A stretch of DNA of 64,000 nucleotides from Ruminococcus flavefaciens (GTDB lineage Bacteria; Bacillota; Clostridia; Oscillospirales; Ruminococcaceae), in NCBI RefSeq assembly GCF_900116855.1, contig NZ_UETD01000002.1:124001-188000 (forward strand), written 5' to 3'. Both the position numbers and the translations under genes were made by a program. The notes beneath the pieces were generated by a model. The model was not told the DNA's origin and did no database searches. It worked only from the letters and a program-made list of their open reading frames with translations. Below, piece by piece: positions 28,944-37,959 of this stretch; the stretch's first letter is position 1; every line of letters begins with the position of its first letter.

Positions 28944-29552
28944 TTATTCGTCAGCGACGTCATTGTCGTCTGCGATATCCTCAACTATCTGTCTGAGTTC
29001 TTCGACTCCCTCGAATGTCTGCGACGAAAAAGGTATGGTATGTATATCCTCAAAGCACGGTATCTCGTTCTTGAACGCTTCAAGTCTCTTCGTGCGTTCG
29101 GTCTTGTTGAGCTTGTCAGCCTTGGTCAGAACGAGAACAAAAGGCATTTCCGTATCAATGAGGTAATTTATCATCTGAACGTCATCCTTGGTCGGAGCGT
29201 GCCGCATATCCACAAGCATGAACACAAGACGGATGTCTCTGTCAGAGCTGAGATAGCCTTCAATAAGTCCCGACCAGCGCTCTTTCTCGGACTTTGATAC
29301 CTTTGCATAGCCATAGCCCGGAAGATCAACAAAGTAAATATTCTCCAGTCCGTAGAAATTAATTGTTGCGGTTTTTCCGGGGACCGAGCTTACTCTGGCA
29401 AGATTTTTTCTGTTGAAAAGCTTATTGATAAGCGTAGATTTTCCCACGTTGGAATGTCCCGCAAAGGCTATTTCTATCCTTTCGGGCGCAGGTATCTGTG
29501 AAAATTTGCCATATGCGGCGGTAAACTCCGCTTTATTGTAATTCAGTTTCAC
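28944..29552 (-). CDS. engB: ribosome biogenesis GTPase YsxC/EngB
   Basis: A 202-residue TrmE-Era-class GTPase needed for late 50S assembly. G1 is GHSNVGKST, G2 VPGKTATINF, G3 DLPGYGYAKVS, G4 TKADK. The start is GTG 29552 with GGAGG seven bases upstream. It directly follows lon, the arrangement seen in many Firmicutes. Confidence 0.96.
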   Translation of the reverse strand: MKLNYNKAEFTAAYGKFSQIPAPERIEIAFAGHSNVGKSTLINKLFNRKNLARVSSVPGKTATINFYGLENIYFVDLPGYGYAKVSKSEKERWSGLIEGYLSSDRDIRLVFMLVDMRHAPTKDDVQMINYLIDTEMPFVLVLTKADKLNKTERTKRLEAFKNEIPCFEDIHTIPFSSQTFEGVEELRQIVEDIADDNDVADE

Positions 29553-29573
29553 GGCGTTACCTCCTTACGATGT

Positions 29574-31916
29574 TTATTTTATAAGAGCTGTATCAAGAAC
29601 GTCGGTAAGTTCCTCTGCATACACAAAGGTGATCGCGTTCTTTACAACTTCGTCAACTTCTTCGAGATCAGGCTTATTTGCAGCAGGAATAATGACAGTC
29701 TTTATTCCTGATTTATACGCAGCCATAGTCTTTTCACGAAGTCCGCCGATAGGAAGCACCTTTCCATGCAGTGTCACTTCGCCTGTCATAGCTACATCCG
29801 ATCTGACTTTAAGACCCGAAAGTGCAGAGACAAGAGCAGTAGTCATGGTCACACCTGCTGATGGACCATCCTTGGGAACAGCCCCCTCCGGAGCGTGTAT
29901 GTGCAGATCGATGTTTTTGTAGAAATCGGGATCAATACCGTATTTTTCTGCAATGCTGCGGACATAGCTTACAGCTATCTTGGAGCTTTCCTTCATGACC
30001 TCGCCGAGTGAGCCTGTAAGTTCGATCTTGCCTGTTCCCTTCATGGTTATAACTTCGATGGGCATAAGAACTCCGCCTACTGATGTCCATGCAAGTCCGT
30101 TTACCACGCCGACCTGATCCTCCTTGGAAGAGAGATCGCCGAGGTACTTTCTAATGCCCAGATATCCGTTGATATCCTTCGCCTTTATTGTCACACGCTT
30201 CACCTCATCAGCAGCAATTCGCCTTGCAGTTTTTCTACACAGCGATGCGATGCTCCTTTCAAGCGAACGTACTCCTGCTTCCTTGGTGTAATACTGTATA
30301 AGCTCGTCAATAGCGTCATCACTTATCTTCAGCTGTGAAGCTTTAAGTCCGTGTTCCTTGAGCTGCTTGGGGATAAGGTGCTCCTTTGCGATATGGAACT
30401 TTTCCTCTGCTGTGTAGCTTGGCAGCTCGATAACTTCCATTCTATCAAGAAGCGGCGCAGGGATAGCGCCAACATTGTTTGCTGTTGTAATAAATACAGC
30501 CTTGCTGAGATCGAAAGGCACTTCGATGAAGTGGTCACGGAAAGCATTATTCTGTTCAGCGTCAAGAACCTCGAGCATTGCAGATGACGGATCACCCTTG
30601 ATATCGCTGCAAAGCTTGTCAATTTCATCAAAAAGAATGAGTGGATTTGCGGAGCCTGCCTGTGAGATCGCAGTTATGATTCGTCCGGGCATTGCTCCCA
30701 CATATGTTTTTCTGTGACCTCTTATATCAGCCTCATCGCGGACACCGCCGAGAGAGACTCTCGCATACTTTCTGCCCATAGCCTTAGCAATGGACTTGGC
30801 AATAGATGTCTTACCGATGCCGGGAGGGCCTGCAAGACAGATTATCTGTCCCTTTATTTCGGGATTTAACATATAAACTGCCAGAAACTCGAGTATACGC
30901 TCCTTGACTTTCTTCAGACCGTAATGATCCTTTTCGAGGACAGTTTCAGCCTTCTCCATAGAGAGCTTTGCCTTTGTGTATTTGCCCCACGGAAGATCAA
31001 GGACTGTATCAAGATAATTCTTTATTACAAAAGCTTCTTGTGATGACGGAGGCAGCTTTGTAAGCTTATCTGCCTCTTTCAACAGCTTTTCCTTGCTCTT
31101 TTCGTCTAATTTAAGCTCCATAATATCATTTATGTAGCCGAAAGCTTCCTCGCCCTCGTCCTCGCCCAACTGCTCCTGAATAACTCTGAGCTGTTCACGA
31201 AGATAGAATTCACGCTGTCCTTTATCAATGCTGTTTTTAGTCTGCTCGTTGATAAGGTTTTCCAGCTCGAGAATCTCGACCTCGGATGTTAAGCAGGCAA
31301 AAAGCACAGAGAGCTTGTTGATAACATTAGTCTCCTCAAGGAGAGTCTGCTTGTCTCTGTAGTTAAGGTTACAGTTAAACGTTACCGTCTCAAAAAGCTT
31401 GATGGGAGAATCCTGCGTCATAATAGACGTTAGTAGCTCCTTAGGCATCCTCGGGAAGAATGACGCATATCTCTCAAATACATCCTTGACCGATCGCATA
31501 AGAGCTTCAGCTTCAACCTCGTCCACCTTTGCCCTTGAGTAAGTGGGAGTACGCTTTACCTCTGCTTTCAGCACCTCGCCATCATCTATAAGGCGTACAA
31601 GATTTGCCTTATATACACCCTCAACAAGCACTTTCATGATATTGTCAGGCAGTTTCAGCACCTGCTTTATCTCGGCAACGACACCGACCTTGTAAAGATC
31701 GGACGCCTTGGGATTTTCGATATATGCTTCATGCTGAGTAACAAGAAACAGTTTGCCTCCCTCTTTGAGAGATCTCTCAACAGCAGCCATAGACTTGCTT
31801 CGTGAAACATCAAAATGCATGACCATTTTCGGAAAGGCAACAAGCCCCCTCATCGCAACTGTATAGAGGATATTAGCCTCTTCTATGTTTTTATCGCTTT
31901 TTATTGTCTGTTCCAT
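29574..31916 (-). CDS. lon: ATP-dependent protease Lon
   Basis: 780 residues in the LonA order: N-terminal substrate domain (ILYTVAMRGLVAFPKMVMHF), coiled linker, AAA+ module (Walker A GPPGIGKTS, Walker B LILFDEID, sensor GHRKTYVGAMPGRI) and S16 protease domain with catalytic Ser in PKDGPSAGVTM and Lys in GLREKTMAAYKSG. It degrades misfolded and regulatory proteins. First gene of lon-engB-lysA, with a palindromic operator candidate at its transcription start. Confidence 0.98.
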   Translation of the reverse strand: MEQTIKSDKNIEEANILYTVAMRGLVAFPKMVMHFDVSRSKSMAAVERSLKEGGKLFLVTQHEAYIENPKASDLYKVGVVAEIKQVLKLPDNIMKVLVEGVYKANLVRLIDDGEVLKAEVKRTPTYSRAKVDEVEAEALMRSVKDVFERYASFFPRMPKELLTSIMTQDSPIKLFETVTFNCNLNYRDKQTLLEETNVINKLSVLFACLTSEVEILELENLINEQTKNSIDKGQREFYLREQLRVIQEQLGEDEGEEAFGYINDIMELKLDEKSKEKLLKEADKLTKLPPSSQEAFVIKNYLDTVLDLPWGKYTKAKLSMEKAETVLEKDHYGLKKVKERILEFLAVYMLNPEIKGQIICLAGPPGIGKTSIAKSIAKAMGRKYARVSLGGVRDEADIRGHRKTYVGAMPGRIITAISQAGSANPLILFDEIDKLCSDIKGDPSSAMLEVLDAEQNNAFRDHFIEVPFDLSKAVFITTANNVGAIPAPLLDRMEVIELPSYTAEEKFHIAKEHLIPKQLKEHGLKASQLKISDDAIDELIQYYTKEAGVRSLERSIASLCRKTARRIAADEVKRVTIKAKDINGYLGIRKYLGDLSSKEDQVGVVNGLAWTSVGGVLMPIEVITMKGTGKIELTGSLGEVMKESSKIAVSYVRSIAEKYGIDPDFYKNIDLHIHAPEGAVPKDGPSAGVTMTTALVSALSGLKVRSDVAMTGEVTLHGKVLPIGGLREKTMAAYKSGIKTVIIPAANKPDLEEVDEVVKNAITFVYAEELTDVLDTALIK

Positions 31917-31959
31917 AAAATCACCGCGTTTCTGTATGGTATATCATATTCATCCTAAT

Positions 31960-31976
31960 AACCGATAATATCGGTT
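31960..31976. promoter_or_regulatory. 17-bp palindrome at the lon transcription start
   Basis: AACCGATA-A-TATCGGTT, perfect 8-bp arms, starting about seven bases after the lon -10 box. This position suits a repressor operator. It does not match CIRCE or CtsR sites. Confidence 0.55.
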
Positions 31977-31982
31977 CTTTAT

Positions 31983-32011
31983 ATTATACAATAAAAATAA
32001 AAAAAATTCAA
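31983..32011 (-). promoter_or_regulatory. lon promoter
   Basis: TTGAAT (32011-32006), 17-bp spacer of mostly T, TATAAT (31988-31983). The rest of 32012-32187 is A/T-rich with one 12-bp palindrome (32039-32050) and no gene. Confidence 0.78.
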
Positions 32012-32187
32012 CCCCCTAACGCTTCTGTACAGCATGGGATGATATATCATTTTGCTATACGGATTAAATAATTAAAATCATATAGTAATTTAATATATAA
32101 TTTAAGTATTTTTTCATGACTGACTATGCGAATATTTGCGGAAGTTTGGTTATTATCTCCATTTTTTGCGAACTTTAAGAAATAATC

Positions 32188-32216
32188 TTTACTTTTTGTT
32201 GAGAATGTGGTATGAT
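32188..32216 (+). promoter_or_regulatory. distal promoter of the YerC-like regulator
   Basis: TTTACT (32188-32193), 17-bp spacer, TATGAT (32211-32216), followed at once by ATACAC-AAAG-GTGTAT (32217-32232), a palindrome across the likely start point. Confidence 0.6.
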
Positions 32217-32280
32217 ATACACAAAGGTGTATGTACTATCGGGCTTTTTGGCTTTCAATGTTCCACTTATAAAAAAGGGC

Positions 32281-32309
32281 TTTACTTTTACGGAATAATG
32301 TGTTAAAAT
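32281..32309 (+). promoter_or_regulatory. proximal promoter of the YerC-like regulator
   Basis: TTTACT (32281-32286), 17-bp spacer, TAAAAT (32304-32309). It has the same -35 hexamer as the distal promoter. Confidence 0.6.
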
Positions 32310-32360
32310 GTAAAGTAAGAAATTGTTGCATACGCCTTTAAGGCAGATTGGAGAATTACT

Positions 32361-32663
32361 ATGATCGACAAAATCAAATCCGAAAGCATGGATCTGCTCT
32401 TTGAAGCTATACTTACTCTTGATTCCGTTGACGACTGCTATAAGTTTTTTGATGACCTTTGCACAAGCATTGAGCTGAAAGCCTTTGCTCAGCGTCTTCA
32501 CGTTGCAAAACTCCTCGATGAACACAGAGTATACAACAGCATTGTTACAGAAACAGGCGCAAGTACAGCTACAATAAGCAGAGTAAACCGCTCACTGAAG
32601 GACGGTAACGACGGCTATAATATCGTTTTTGACAGATTAAAGAAAAAAAATCTGCTGAAGTAA
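32361..32663 (+). CDS. YerC/YecD family TrpR-related protein
   Basis: A 100-residue all-helical DNA-binding protein of the TrpR superfamily. The block ELKAFAQRLHVAKLLDEHRVYNSIVTETGAS contains the TrpR-like helix-turn-helix, with TGASTATISRVNRSLKDG as the recognition region. YerC/YecD regulators are widespread in Firmicutes; their effector and targets are poorly known. GGAG precedes the ATG. Two tandem promoters and a palindrome upstream suggest autoregulation. The cellulase gene follows 75 bp downstream. Confidence 0.9.
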   Translation: MIDKIKSESMDLLFEAILTLDSVDDCYKFFDDLCTSIELKAFAQRLHVAKLLDEHRVYNSIVTETGASTATISRVNRSLKDGNDGYNIVFDRLKKKNLLK

Positions 32664-32679
32664 TACGGCTATGTCGTGA

Positions 32680-32705
32680 AAGCTCCGAGGCGGGAGTTTT
32701 TGCGA
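32680..32705 (+). terminator. weak terminator between YerC-like gene and cellulase
   Basis: A short CTCC(G)/(C)GGGAG stem followed by TTTTT. It probably leaves partial read-through into the cellulase gene, for which I see no clear promoter of its own. Confidence 0.4.
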
Positions 32706-32738
32706 TAGATAGAATTACAACTTGAAAGGAAGATCTAA

Positions 32739-35570
32739 ATGAAAAAGGCGAAGATATTCAAACGATCATTAGCCTGCCTTTCTGCAGCTGCTACCATTTT
32801 GTCAAGTAGCATGGTGACAAATGTTAATGCAGCTGTTATCACGGAAGGCAAACCAAACAATTATGACAACTTTGCTGAGGCACTCCAGCTTGCGTTATGT
32901 TTCTATGACGCAAACAAGTGCGGTGACGAGGTCGCCGATGACGGCTATTACTCGTGGAGAGGCAATTGCCATGTAAAGGATGCAGAGATACCGCTCCAGC
33001 CAATGAATCCTATGCCTGAACTCTACGGCGAGGCAAAGAACGACGGTTCACAGAACGGTAAAGAGCAGGAGAAAAAAGAAGACGAACAGCCTAAGGGCGA
33101 AGGTGACGGCGACGGCGGACTCAGTGCTGCAAAGGGACTTTATGAAGGCGTTAATATGTCTTCAAAATTCATTGAGGCGAACCGCAAGTACCTCGATCCC
33201 GATGGCGATGGAAAGCTTGACCTCACAGGCGGCTGGCACGATGCCGGTGACCATGTTAAGTTCGGTCTCCCCGGAAGCTTCTCCGCTTCAACAGTCGGCT
33301 GGGGTTACTATGAGTTCAGAGATGCATATAAGGAAATGGGCCTCGATGAGCACGTTGAGGACGAAATGCGCTGGATCAATGACTACTTTATGAAGGCTAC
33401 TTTCCTTGATGATGACGGAAACGCTATCGCATACTGTTATCAGGTCGGAGAGGGTAATAACGACCACAACTACTGGTGTGCTCCTGAGCTTCAGGTCGAT
33501 GATACAGTTGTTGCTTCATCGAGCTGTGCAGTAAAAAGACCTGCTTACTTCGCAACTGCTGAGATGCCCGCCCCCGATCAGTGTGCAGGCGCTGCAGCTT
33601 CACTGGCTATTAATTATCTTAACTTCAAGGATACAGACGCGACCTACGCCGCTAAGAACCTCAAATACGCAAGGGCACTTTATGAGCTTGCTGTTGCTAC
33701 ACACGAAGAATCATGGACTCCCGGTTCAACTCCCAGTTCGCTGGTTCTCGGTTACGACGGCGGATTCTATCACTCAAGCTACGACTATGATGAGCTCTCA
33801 TGGGCAGCTGTATGGCTTTACTACGCTGCTGTTGCTGAAGATGAGACTCAGAAGGATGCAGCTTACGACAAGTATATCAAGGCTATCATCGACGTTGATG
33901 AGTCTACAACCAACGATAAGGGCGCTCATCCCTACACAGGTTATATGAAGCGTATCATCACAGATACAGGCAACTGCTGGCAGAACATCTGGGTACACTG
34001 CTGGGATACAGTTTGGGGCGGCGTTTTCGCTAAGCTTGCTCCTGTTACCAACACTGCCCGTGACTGGTACATCTTCCGTTACAACCTCGAGTTCTGGTCA
34101 GGCTGTAACGCTGAGGTTGATGCTTCCGAATGGGGCTATGAGCCTGTAAGAGGTCATAAATATTTCGGCATGGACGACTACCTCTGGAATACGCCTATGA
34201 CCTGTGATCAGATACCTGACCTCCCCAACAGTGACACAAGCAGCGACTTTATCGCTAAGTCTCCTAAGGGTTGGGCAGTTGTTTCTGGTTACGGTTCTGC
34301 ACGTTACAACACAGCAGCAGGTCTCTGTGCTTGTGTATATGCAAAGACTACAGGTGATGACACATTCCTCCCCTGGGCAAAGGCTCAGATGGAATACATC
34401 CTCGGTAAGAATCCCATGGGTTACGCTTACGAGGTAGGCTATGGAAACAATTTCGCTTCACAGCCTCACCACCGCTCATCTCACTGCTCAGGTAAACAGA
34501 GCATGGAAGATCCTACCGTACAGGTACACACCCTCTGGGGCGCTCTCGTAGGCGGTCCCGACCTCAAGGATTTCCATAATGATGTCACAAAGGACTATAT
34601 CTATAACGAAGTTACAGATGACTATAACGCAGGCTTCTGCGGCGATCTTGCAGGTCTGTACCACTTCTATGGTGCAAAGGGCAAGGAGCTTGAAAAAGAA
34701 AATCACATCAATCCTGATTTCGATATGTCAGCTAACGCTATCGGCTACGATCAGGTCGACAAGGACGGCAATCCCCTTCCTGTTGGTATCTACGCCGCAG
34801 GCGGAAAGAATCAGGAACAGGACAGCAGTGTTCAGCTCAAGGTTGTTATCTACAACAGAACTATCAATCCTCCGAAATTTGAAAGTGATCTCAGAGCAAG
34901 ATATTACTTCAATATTTCTGAGCTTACAGAAGCTGGCTACGATGTAGATTATATCGTTCCCAGAATCGACTACGACCAGGAAAAGAGCTATTCAAACGGA
35001 AAGAACGAAGCTAAGTTCACAGGTCCTTTCAAGTACGACGATGATGGAAACTACTATATCGACATCCAGTGGAAGAATTGCGACTTCTACGGAAGCCGTG
35101 TATTCCAGTTCGCTCTTACAACTAAGATGGACGAGGAAAAATGCGTATATCCTCACTGGGATTCAACAAACGACTACAGCTATGCTGATCTCGTTTCTTT
35201 CGCAGACGACAATGAAGCAGCAGCTATAACAGATAAGATCACACTTTATGCTGACGGGGAGCTTATCTGGGGTGTTGAGCCCGACGGAACAAAGCCTGAT
35301 GGCGAAAAGAAGGAAAACACATCGACTGATCCCTCGGTTACAAAGAAAGCCGTTTATGGCGATACAAACTGCGACGGAACTGTTGAGCTGGCTGATGCTA
35401 TCCTCATCATGCAGACCCTTGCAAGTCCCAACAAATATACTGTTACCGAGCAGGGCAGACTCAACGGAGACGTTGACAGTTCTACAGTAGGTCTTACCTC
35501 AAATGACGCTATGTTCATTCAGGAATTCCTGCTGAAGAAGAGAGCAAATCTTGCCCCCTCAGTCAAGTGA
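32739..35570 (+). CDS. secreted GH9 cellulase with CBM3c-like module and type I dockerin
   Basis: 943 residues. A signal peptide (1-31, cleavage after VNA) leads to a GH9 catalytic domain (about 40-655). Catalytic Asp pair D168/D171 is in GGWHDAGDHVKF, substrate-site histidines are in PHHRSSHCSG (near 577), and the proton donor E624 is in YNEVTDDYNAGF. Next is a CBM3c-like module (about 660-820), typical of processive GH9 endoglucanases, then a linker and a dockerin (about 873-935) with two Ca2+ loops, GDTNCDGTVELADAI and GDVDSSTVGLTSNDA. The enzyme should be exported and docked on a cellulosome to cut cellulose. Between WRG (75) and the catalytic Asp there is an unusually long insertion with a charged repeat-like stretch (98-126). 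Confidence 0.95.
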   Translation: MKKAKIFKRSLACLSAAATILSSSMVTNVNAAVITEGKPNNYDNFAEALQLALCFYDANKCGDEVADDGYYSWRGNCHVKDAEIPLQPMNPMPELYGEAKNDGSQNGKEQEKKEDEQPKGEGDGDGGLSAAKGLYEGVNMSSKFIEANRKYLDPDGDGKLDLTGGWHDAGDHVKFGLPGSFSASTVGWGYYEFRDAYKEMGLDEHVEDEMRWINDYFMKATFLDDDGNAIAYCYQVGEGNNDHNYWCAPELQVDDTVVASSSCAVKRPAYFATAEMPAPDQCAGAAASLAINYLNFKDTDATYAAKNLKYARALYELAVATHEESWTPGSTPSSLVLGYDGGFYHSSYDYDELSWAAVWLYYAAVAEDETQKDAAYDKYIKAIIDVDESTTNDKGAHPYTGYMKRIITDTGNCWQNIWVHCWDTVWGGVFAKLAPVTNTARDWYIFRYNLEFWSGCNAEVDASEWGYEPVRGHKYFGMDDYLWNTPMTCDQIPDLPNSDTSSDFIAKSPKGWAVVSGYGSARYNTAAGLCACVYAKTTGDDTFLPWAKAQMEYILGKNPMGYAYEVGYGNNFASQPHHRSSHCSGKQSMEDPTVQVHTLWGALVGGPDLKDFHNDVTKDYIYNEVTDDYNAGFCGDLAGLYHFYGAKGKELEKENHINPDFDMSANAIGYDQVDKDGNPLPVGIYAAGGKNQEQDSSVQLKVVIYNRTINPPKFESDLRARYYFNISELTEAGYDVDYIVPRIDYDQEKSYSNGKNEAKFTGPFKYDDDGNYYIDIQWKNCDFYGSRVFQFALTTKMDEEKCVYPHWDSTNDYSYADLVSFADDNEAAAITDKITLYADGELIWGVEPDGTKPDGEKKENTSTDPSVTKKAVYGDTNCDGTVELADAILIMQTLASPNKYTVTEQGRLNGDVDSSTVGLTSNDAMFIQEFLLKKRANLAPSVK

Positions 35571-35608
35571 TATAAGCTGTAAAGTACAACTCACATCTGA
35601 ATAAAGCG

Positions 35609-35640
35609 ATACCGAGCCTTTAAAAAGGCTCGGTATTTTT
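35609..35640 (+). terminator. intrinsic terminator of the GH9 gene
   Basis: Perfect 13-bp stem 35609-35621 with 35624-35636, then TTTT. Confidence 0.92.
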
Positions 35641-35643
35641 GTA

Positions 35644-35670
35644 ATATAAAACCCTCGGCTTAACCGAGGG
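35644..35670 (-). terminator. intrinsic terminator of the PPi-PFK gene
   Basis: CCCTCGG (35670-35664) pairs with CCGAGGG (35658-35652) on the minus strand, followed by TTTTATATT. Confidence 0.85.
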
Positions 35671-35677
35671 CTTCTTA

Positions 35678-36895
35678 TTATATAACAAAGTTTAAAGGCA
35701 TTCCGTTTTTCATGATCGCGTGAAGCTCGCCCTGAATAAGCGGCATAAGATAGTCATAAGCGGGAGGCAGTACATTATTTCCGGCTTCGTTGATCCACTC
35801 GCGGGGGAAAAACTTTTCTGAATTTGCTGCCTTTGAAGCATCAACAGTGTCTATCCTATAGCTGTAAGGCATATTGGATTCACGAACAAATGTCATCATA
35901 CAGCCTGAATTACCCTTTAAAGCTGTCTCGACCGCCGCCATTCCAATTGCTTCAGATGACTGTATGTCCTCAAGTGAAGCGATATGGGAGCTGCAGCGCT
36001 GCATAACATTGAGTTCTATTGAACGGACCTTACATCCTATTTCAGCTGCTACAAGCTTTTCAAGGAACTTACCGATACCTGCAAGATATACATGACCGAA
36101 TACATCCTTCTGTCCCGACTGGAATTCCTCTGCAGCAAATTTCCCCTCAGCTGTCTTGACACCCTCAGAAACAACAACTATAACAGCTCTGTGCTTTGAC
36201 ATCTGATCCTTAACATCTGAGAGAAATCTTTCTATGCTGAATGTTGTCTCGGGTAGATATATAAGGTGAGGAGCACTCTCTCCATTTGCGCGTATACAAC
36301 AAGCCGCTGCTGCAAGCCATCCTGCGTGACGTCCCATGGTCTCAATAATTGTTACAGAAGGTATACTGTAAACATTACTGTCGCGAGTGATCTCCTGAAC
36401 AGTAACTGCAACATATTTTGCAGCAGAGCCGAATCCGGGTGAGTGATCGGTTTCACAGAGATCGTTATCGATAGTTTTAGGGATACCGATTATTTTAATG
36501 TCTTCTATTCCTTTATCTTTTAGATATGAAGAGTACTTAGCAACGGTATCCATGGAATCATTTCCGCCAATATAGAAGAAAGCTCCGATATCATGGCTGC
36601 GGAGCACCTCTGTTATCCGTTCGTATATCTCAGATTTCTCCTTGTAGTTCGGAAGTTTTTTTCGACATGAGCCAAGTACAGCGGAGGGAGTTCTGAGAAG
36701 AAGCTGATAGCTTACATCACTGTTGATCTTTTCTTCCAGATCAACCATCTCGTCATTGATAATGCCCTCGATACCGTTGATAACTCCGAAAATCTTGTCT
36801 ATCTTCTGAGATTTTTGTGCTGCACTGAATACTCCTGCCAAAGAAGCATTGATCGCACAGGTTGGACCGCCTGACTGAGCAACTGCTATATTCAT
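35678..36895 (-). CDS. 6-phosphofructokinase, PPi-dependent type
   Basis: 405 residues of the PfkA superfamily. Two positions separate PPi- from ATP-using enzymes: here G110-G-N-D113-S has Asp (ATP enzymes have GGDGS), and P139-K140-TIDND has Lys in place of the Gly of PGTIDND. Both point to pyrophosphate as phosphoryl donor, making the step reversible and sparing ATP. METMGRHAGW and the N-terminal SGGPTCAIN are also typical. Start ATG 36895 has only a weak ribosome site. Single gene. Confidence 0.92.
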   Translation of the reverse strand: MNIAVAQSGGPTCAINASLAGVFSAAQKSQKIDKIFGVINGIEGIINDEMVDLEEKINSDVSYQLLLRTPSAVLGSCRKKLPNYKEKSEIYERITEVLRSHDIGAFFYIGGNDSMDTVAKYSSYLKDKGIEDIKIIGIPKTIDNDLCETDHSPGFGSAAKYVAVTVQEITRDSNVYSIPSVTIIETMGRHAGWLAAAACCIRANGESAPHLIYLPETTFSIERFLSDVKDQMSKHRAVIVVVSEGVKTAEGKFAAEEFQSGQKDVFGHVYLAGIGKFLEKLVAAEIGCKVRSIELNVMQRCSSHIASLEDIQSSEAIGMAAVETALKGNSGCMMTFVRESNMPYSYRIDTVDASKAANSEKFFPREWINEAGNNVLPPAYDYLMPLIQGELHAIMKNGMPLNFVI

Positions 36896-36955
36896 GATAC
36901 ACCAATCAGCTAAAAAGCCGTTCCTCTCATAATATTTGCCATAGGCATCAATATT

Positions 36956-36984
36956 ATTATAACATAGCTATATTTGTATTTCAA
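36956..36984 (-). promoter_or_regulatory. promoter of the PPi-PFK gene
   Basis: TTGAAA (36984-36979), 17-bp spacer, TATAAT (36961-36956), about 60 bp before the ATG. Confidence 0.8.
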
Positions 36985-37068
36985 GGAGAAGAACCGCCAA
37001 AAAAGAAGCACAATAAATCGCAATATTTGATAATAATAGCAATAATTGCATAATAAATGACAAATTTA

Positions 37069-37857
37069 TTAAATCAGTCCATAGTGTTTAAGTGCATTAG
37101 CAATACCATCTTCTTCAATTGGAGTAGTTATGTACGAGACATAAGGATAAATGTTCTCTGCTCCGCCCATTGCTATACTGTTAGGGACAGCCTGAAGCAT
37201 AGGAAGATCATTCATGCTGTCGCCTATAGCATAAGCTCTCTCCATTGGTATATCCAAAAGCTTTAATATCGTTTCTATACCTGTAGCCTTTGAAAATCCA
37301 AGAGGAACATTCTCATAGAATCCGCCTCCCCTGTCGATAATAGAATAGCTTTTACCGATCTCACGCCTAAAAAGCTCCATATCACTGTTTTCATTCTGCC
37401 AGATAACGAACTTATCAAAACCGAAATCATCATCCTCAACTCTGCCGCTGACATCTATCCCGCTGTCAACAAACACCTCCATGAAATACCTGAGTCCATC
37501 GGTCATCGTTGCCTTATCATCAAAGAAATAGCCATCTGAATGTTCATAAACGGGCGTAACTCTGCATTCCCTGAGAAGCTTCGCTATTCTTATACACTCA
37601 TCCTTAGGTACCGTTCTTTTAAGCAATACTTTTCCGCCATACTCGATATAAGTCCCACACCCACAAATATATCCATCAAAACCAAGTTCCTTTACTTTGG
37701 GACTGATATTAAAAGCTGTTCTTCCCGAATTGATAAAAGTAAGGTTTCCTATTTTTCGCGTTTCTTTAATAGCTTCCCGTGTACTCTCGGGAATAACGGC
37801 TCTTTCATCTTCGGTTACGATAGTTCCGTCAATATCAAAGAATATTATTGACTTCAT
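37069..37857 (-). CDS. Cof-type HAD-IIB phosphatase
   Basis: 262 residues. HAD motifs: DIDGT with the nucleophile Asp (near 8-12), SGRT for motif II, and GDSMNDLPML for motif IV, with the large IIB cap between II and III. Such enzymes dephosphorylate sugar phosphates, flavin precursors or similar metabolites; the target here is not known. AAGGAG precedes the ATG. It is a single gene convergent with nothing and divergent from the adenosyltransferase gene. Confidence 0.9.
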   Translation of the reverse strand: MKSIIFFDIDGTIVTEDERAVIPESTREAIKETRKIGNLTFINSGRTAFNISPKVKELGFDGYICGCGTYIEYGGKVLLKRTVPKDECIRIAKLLRECRVTPVYEHSDGYFFDDKATMTDGLRYFMEVFVDSGIDVSGRVEDDDFGFDKFVIWQNENSDMELFRREIGKSYSIIDRGGGFYENVPLGFSKATGIETILKLLDIPMERAYAIGDSMNDLPMLQAVPNSIAMGGAENIYPYVSYITTPIEEDGIANALKHYGLI

Positions 37858-37909
37858 TAAAACACTCCTTAAATAATAGTGATCTTTTCTTAAAAAAGCA
37901 AAATATGTA

Positions 37910-37938
37910 TTGATTATTTACGCACGATATGTTATAAT
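37910..37938 (+). promoter_or_regulatory. promoter of the corrinoid adenosyltransferase gene
   Basis: TTGATT (37910-37915), 17-bp spacer, TATAAT (37933-37938). The ATG is 22 bp downstream, leaving no room for a cobalamin riboswitch. Confidence 0.78.
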
Positions 37939-37959
37939 ACAACTATGAGGTGATATAAT

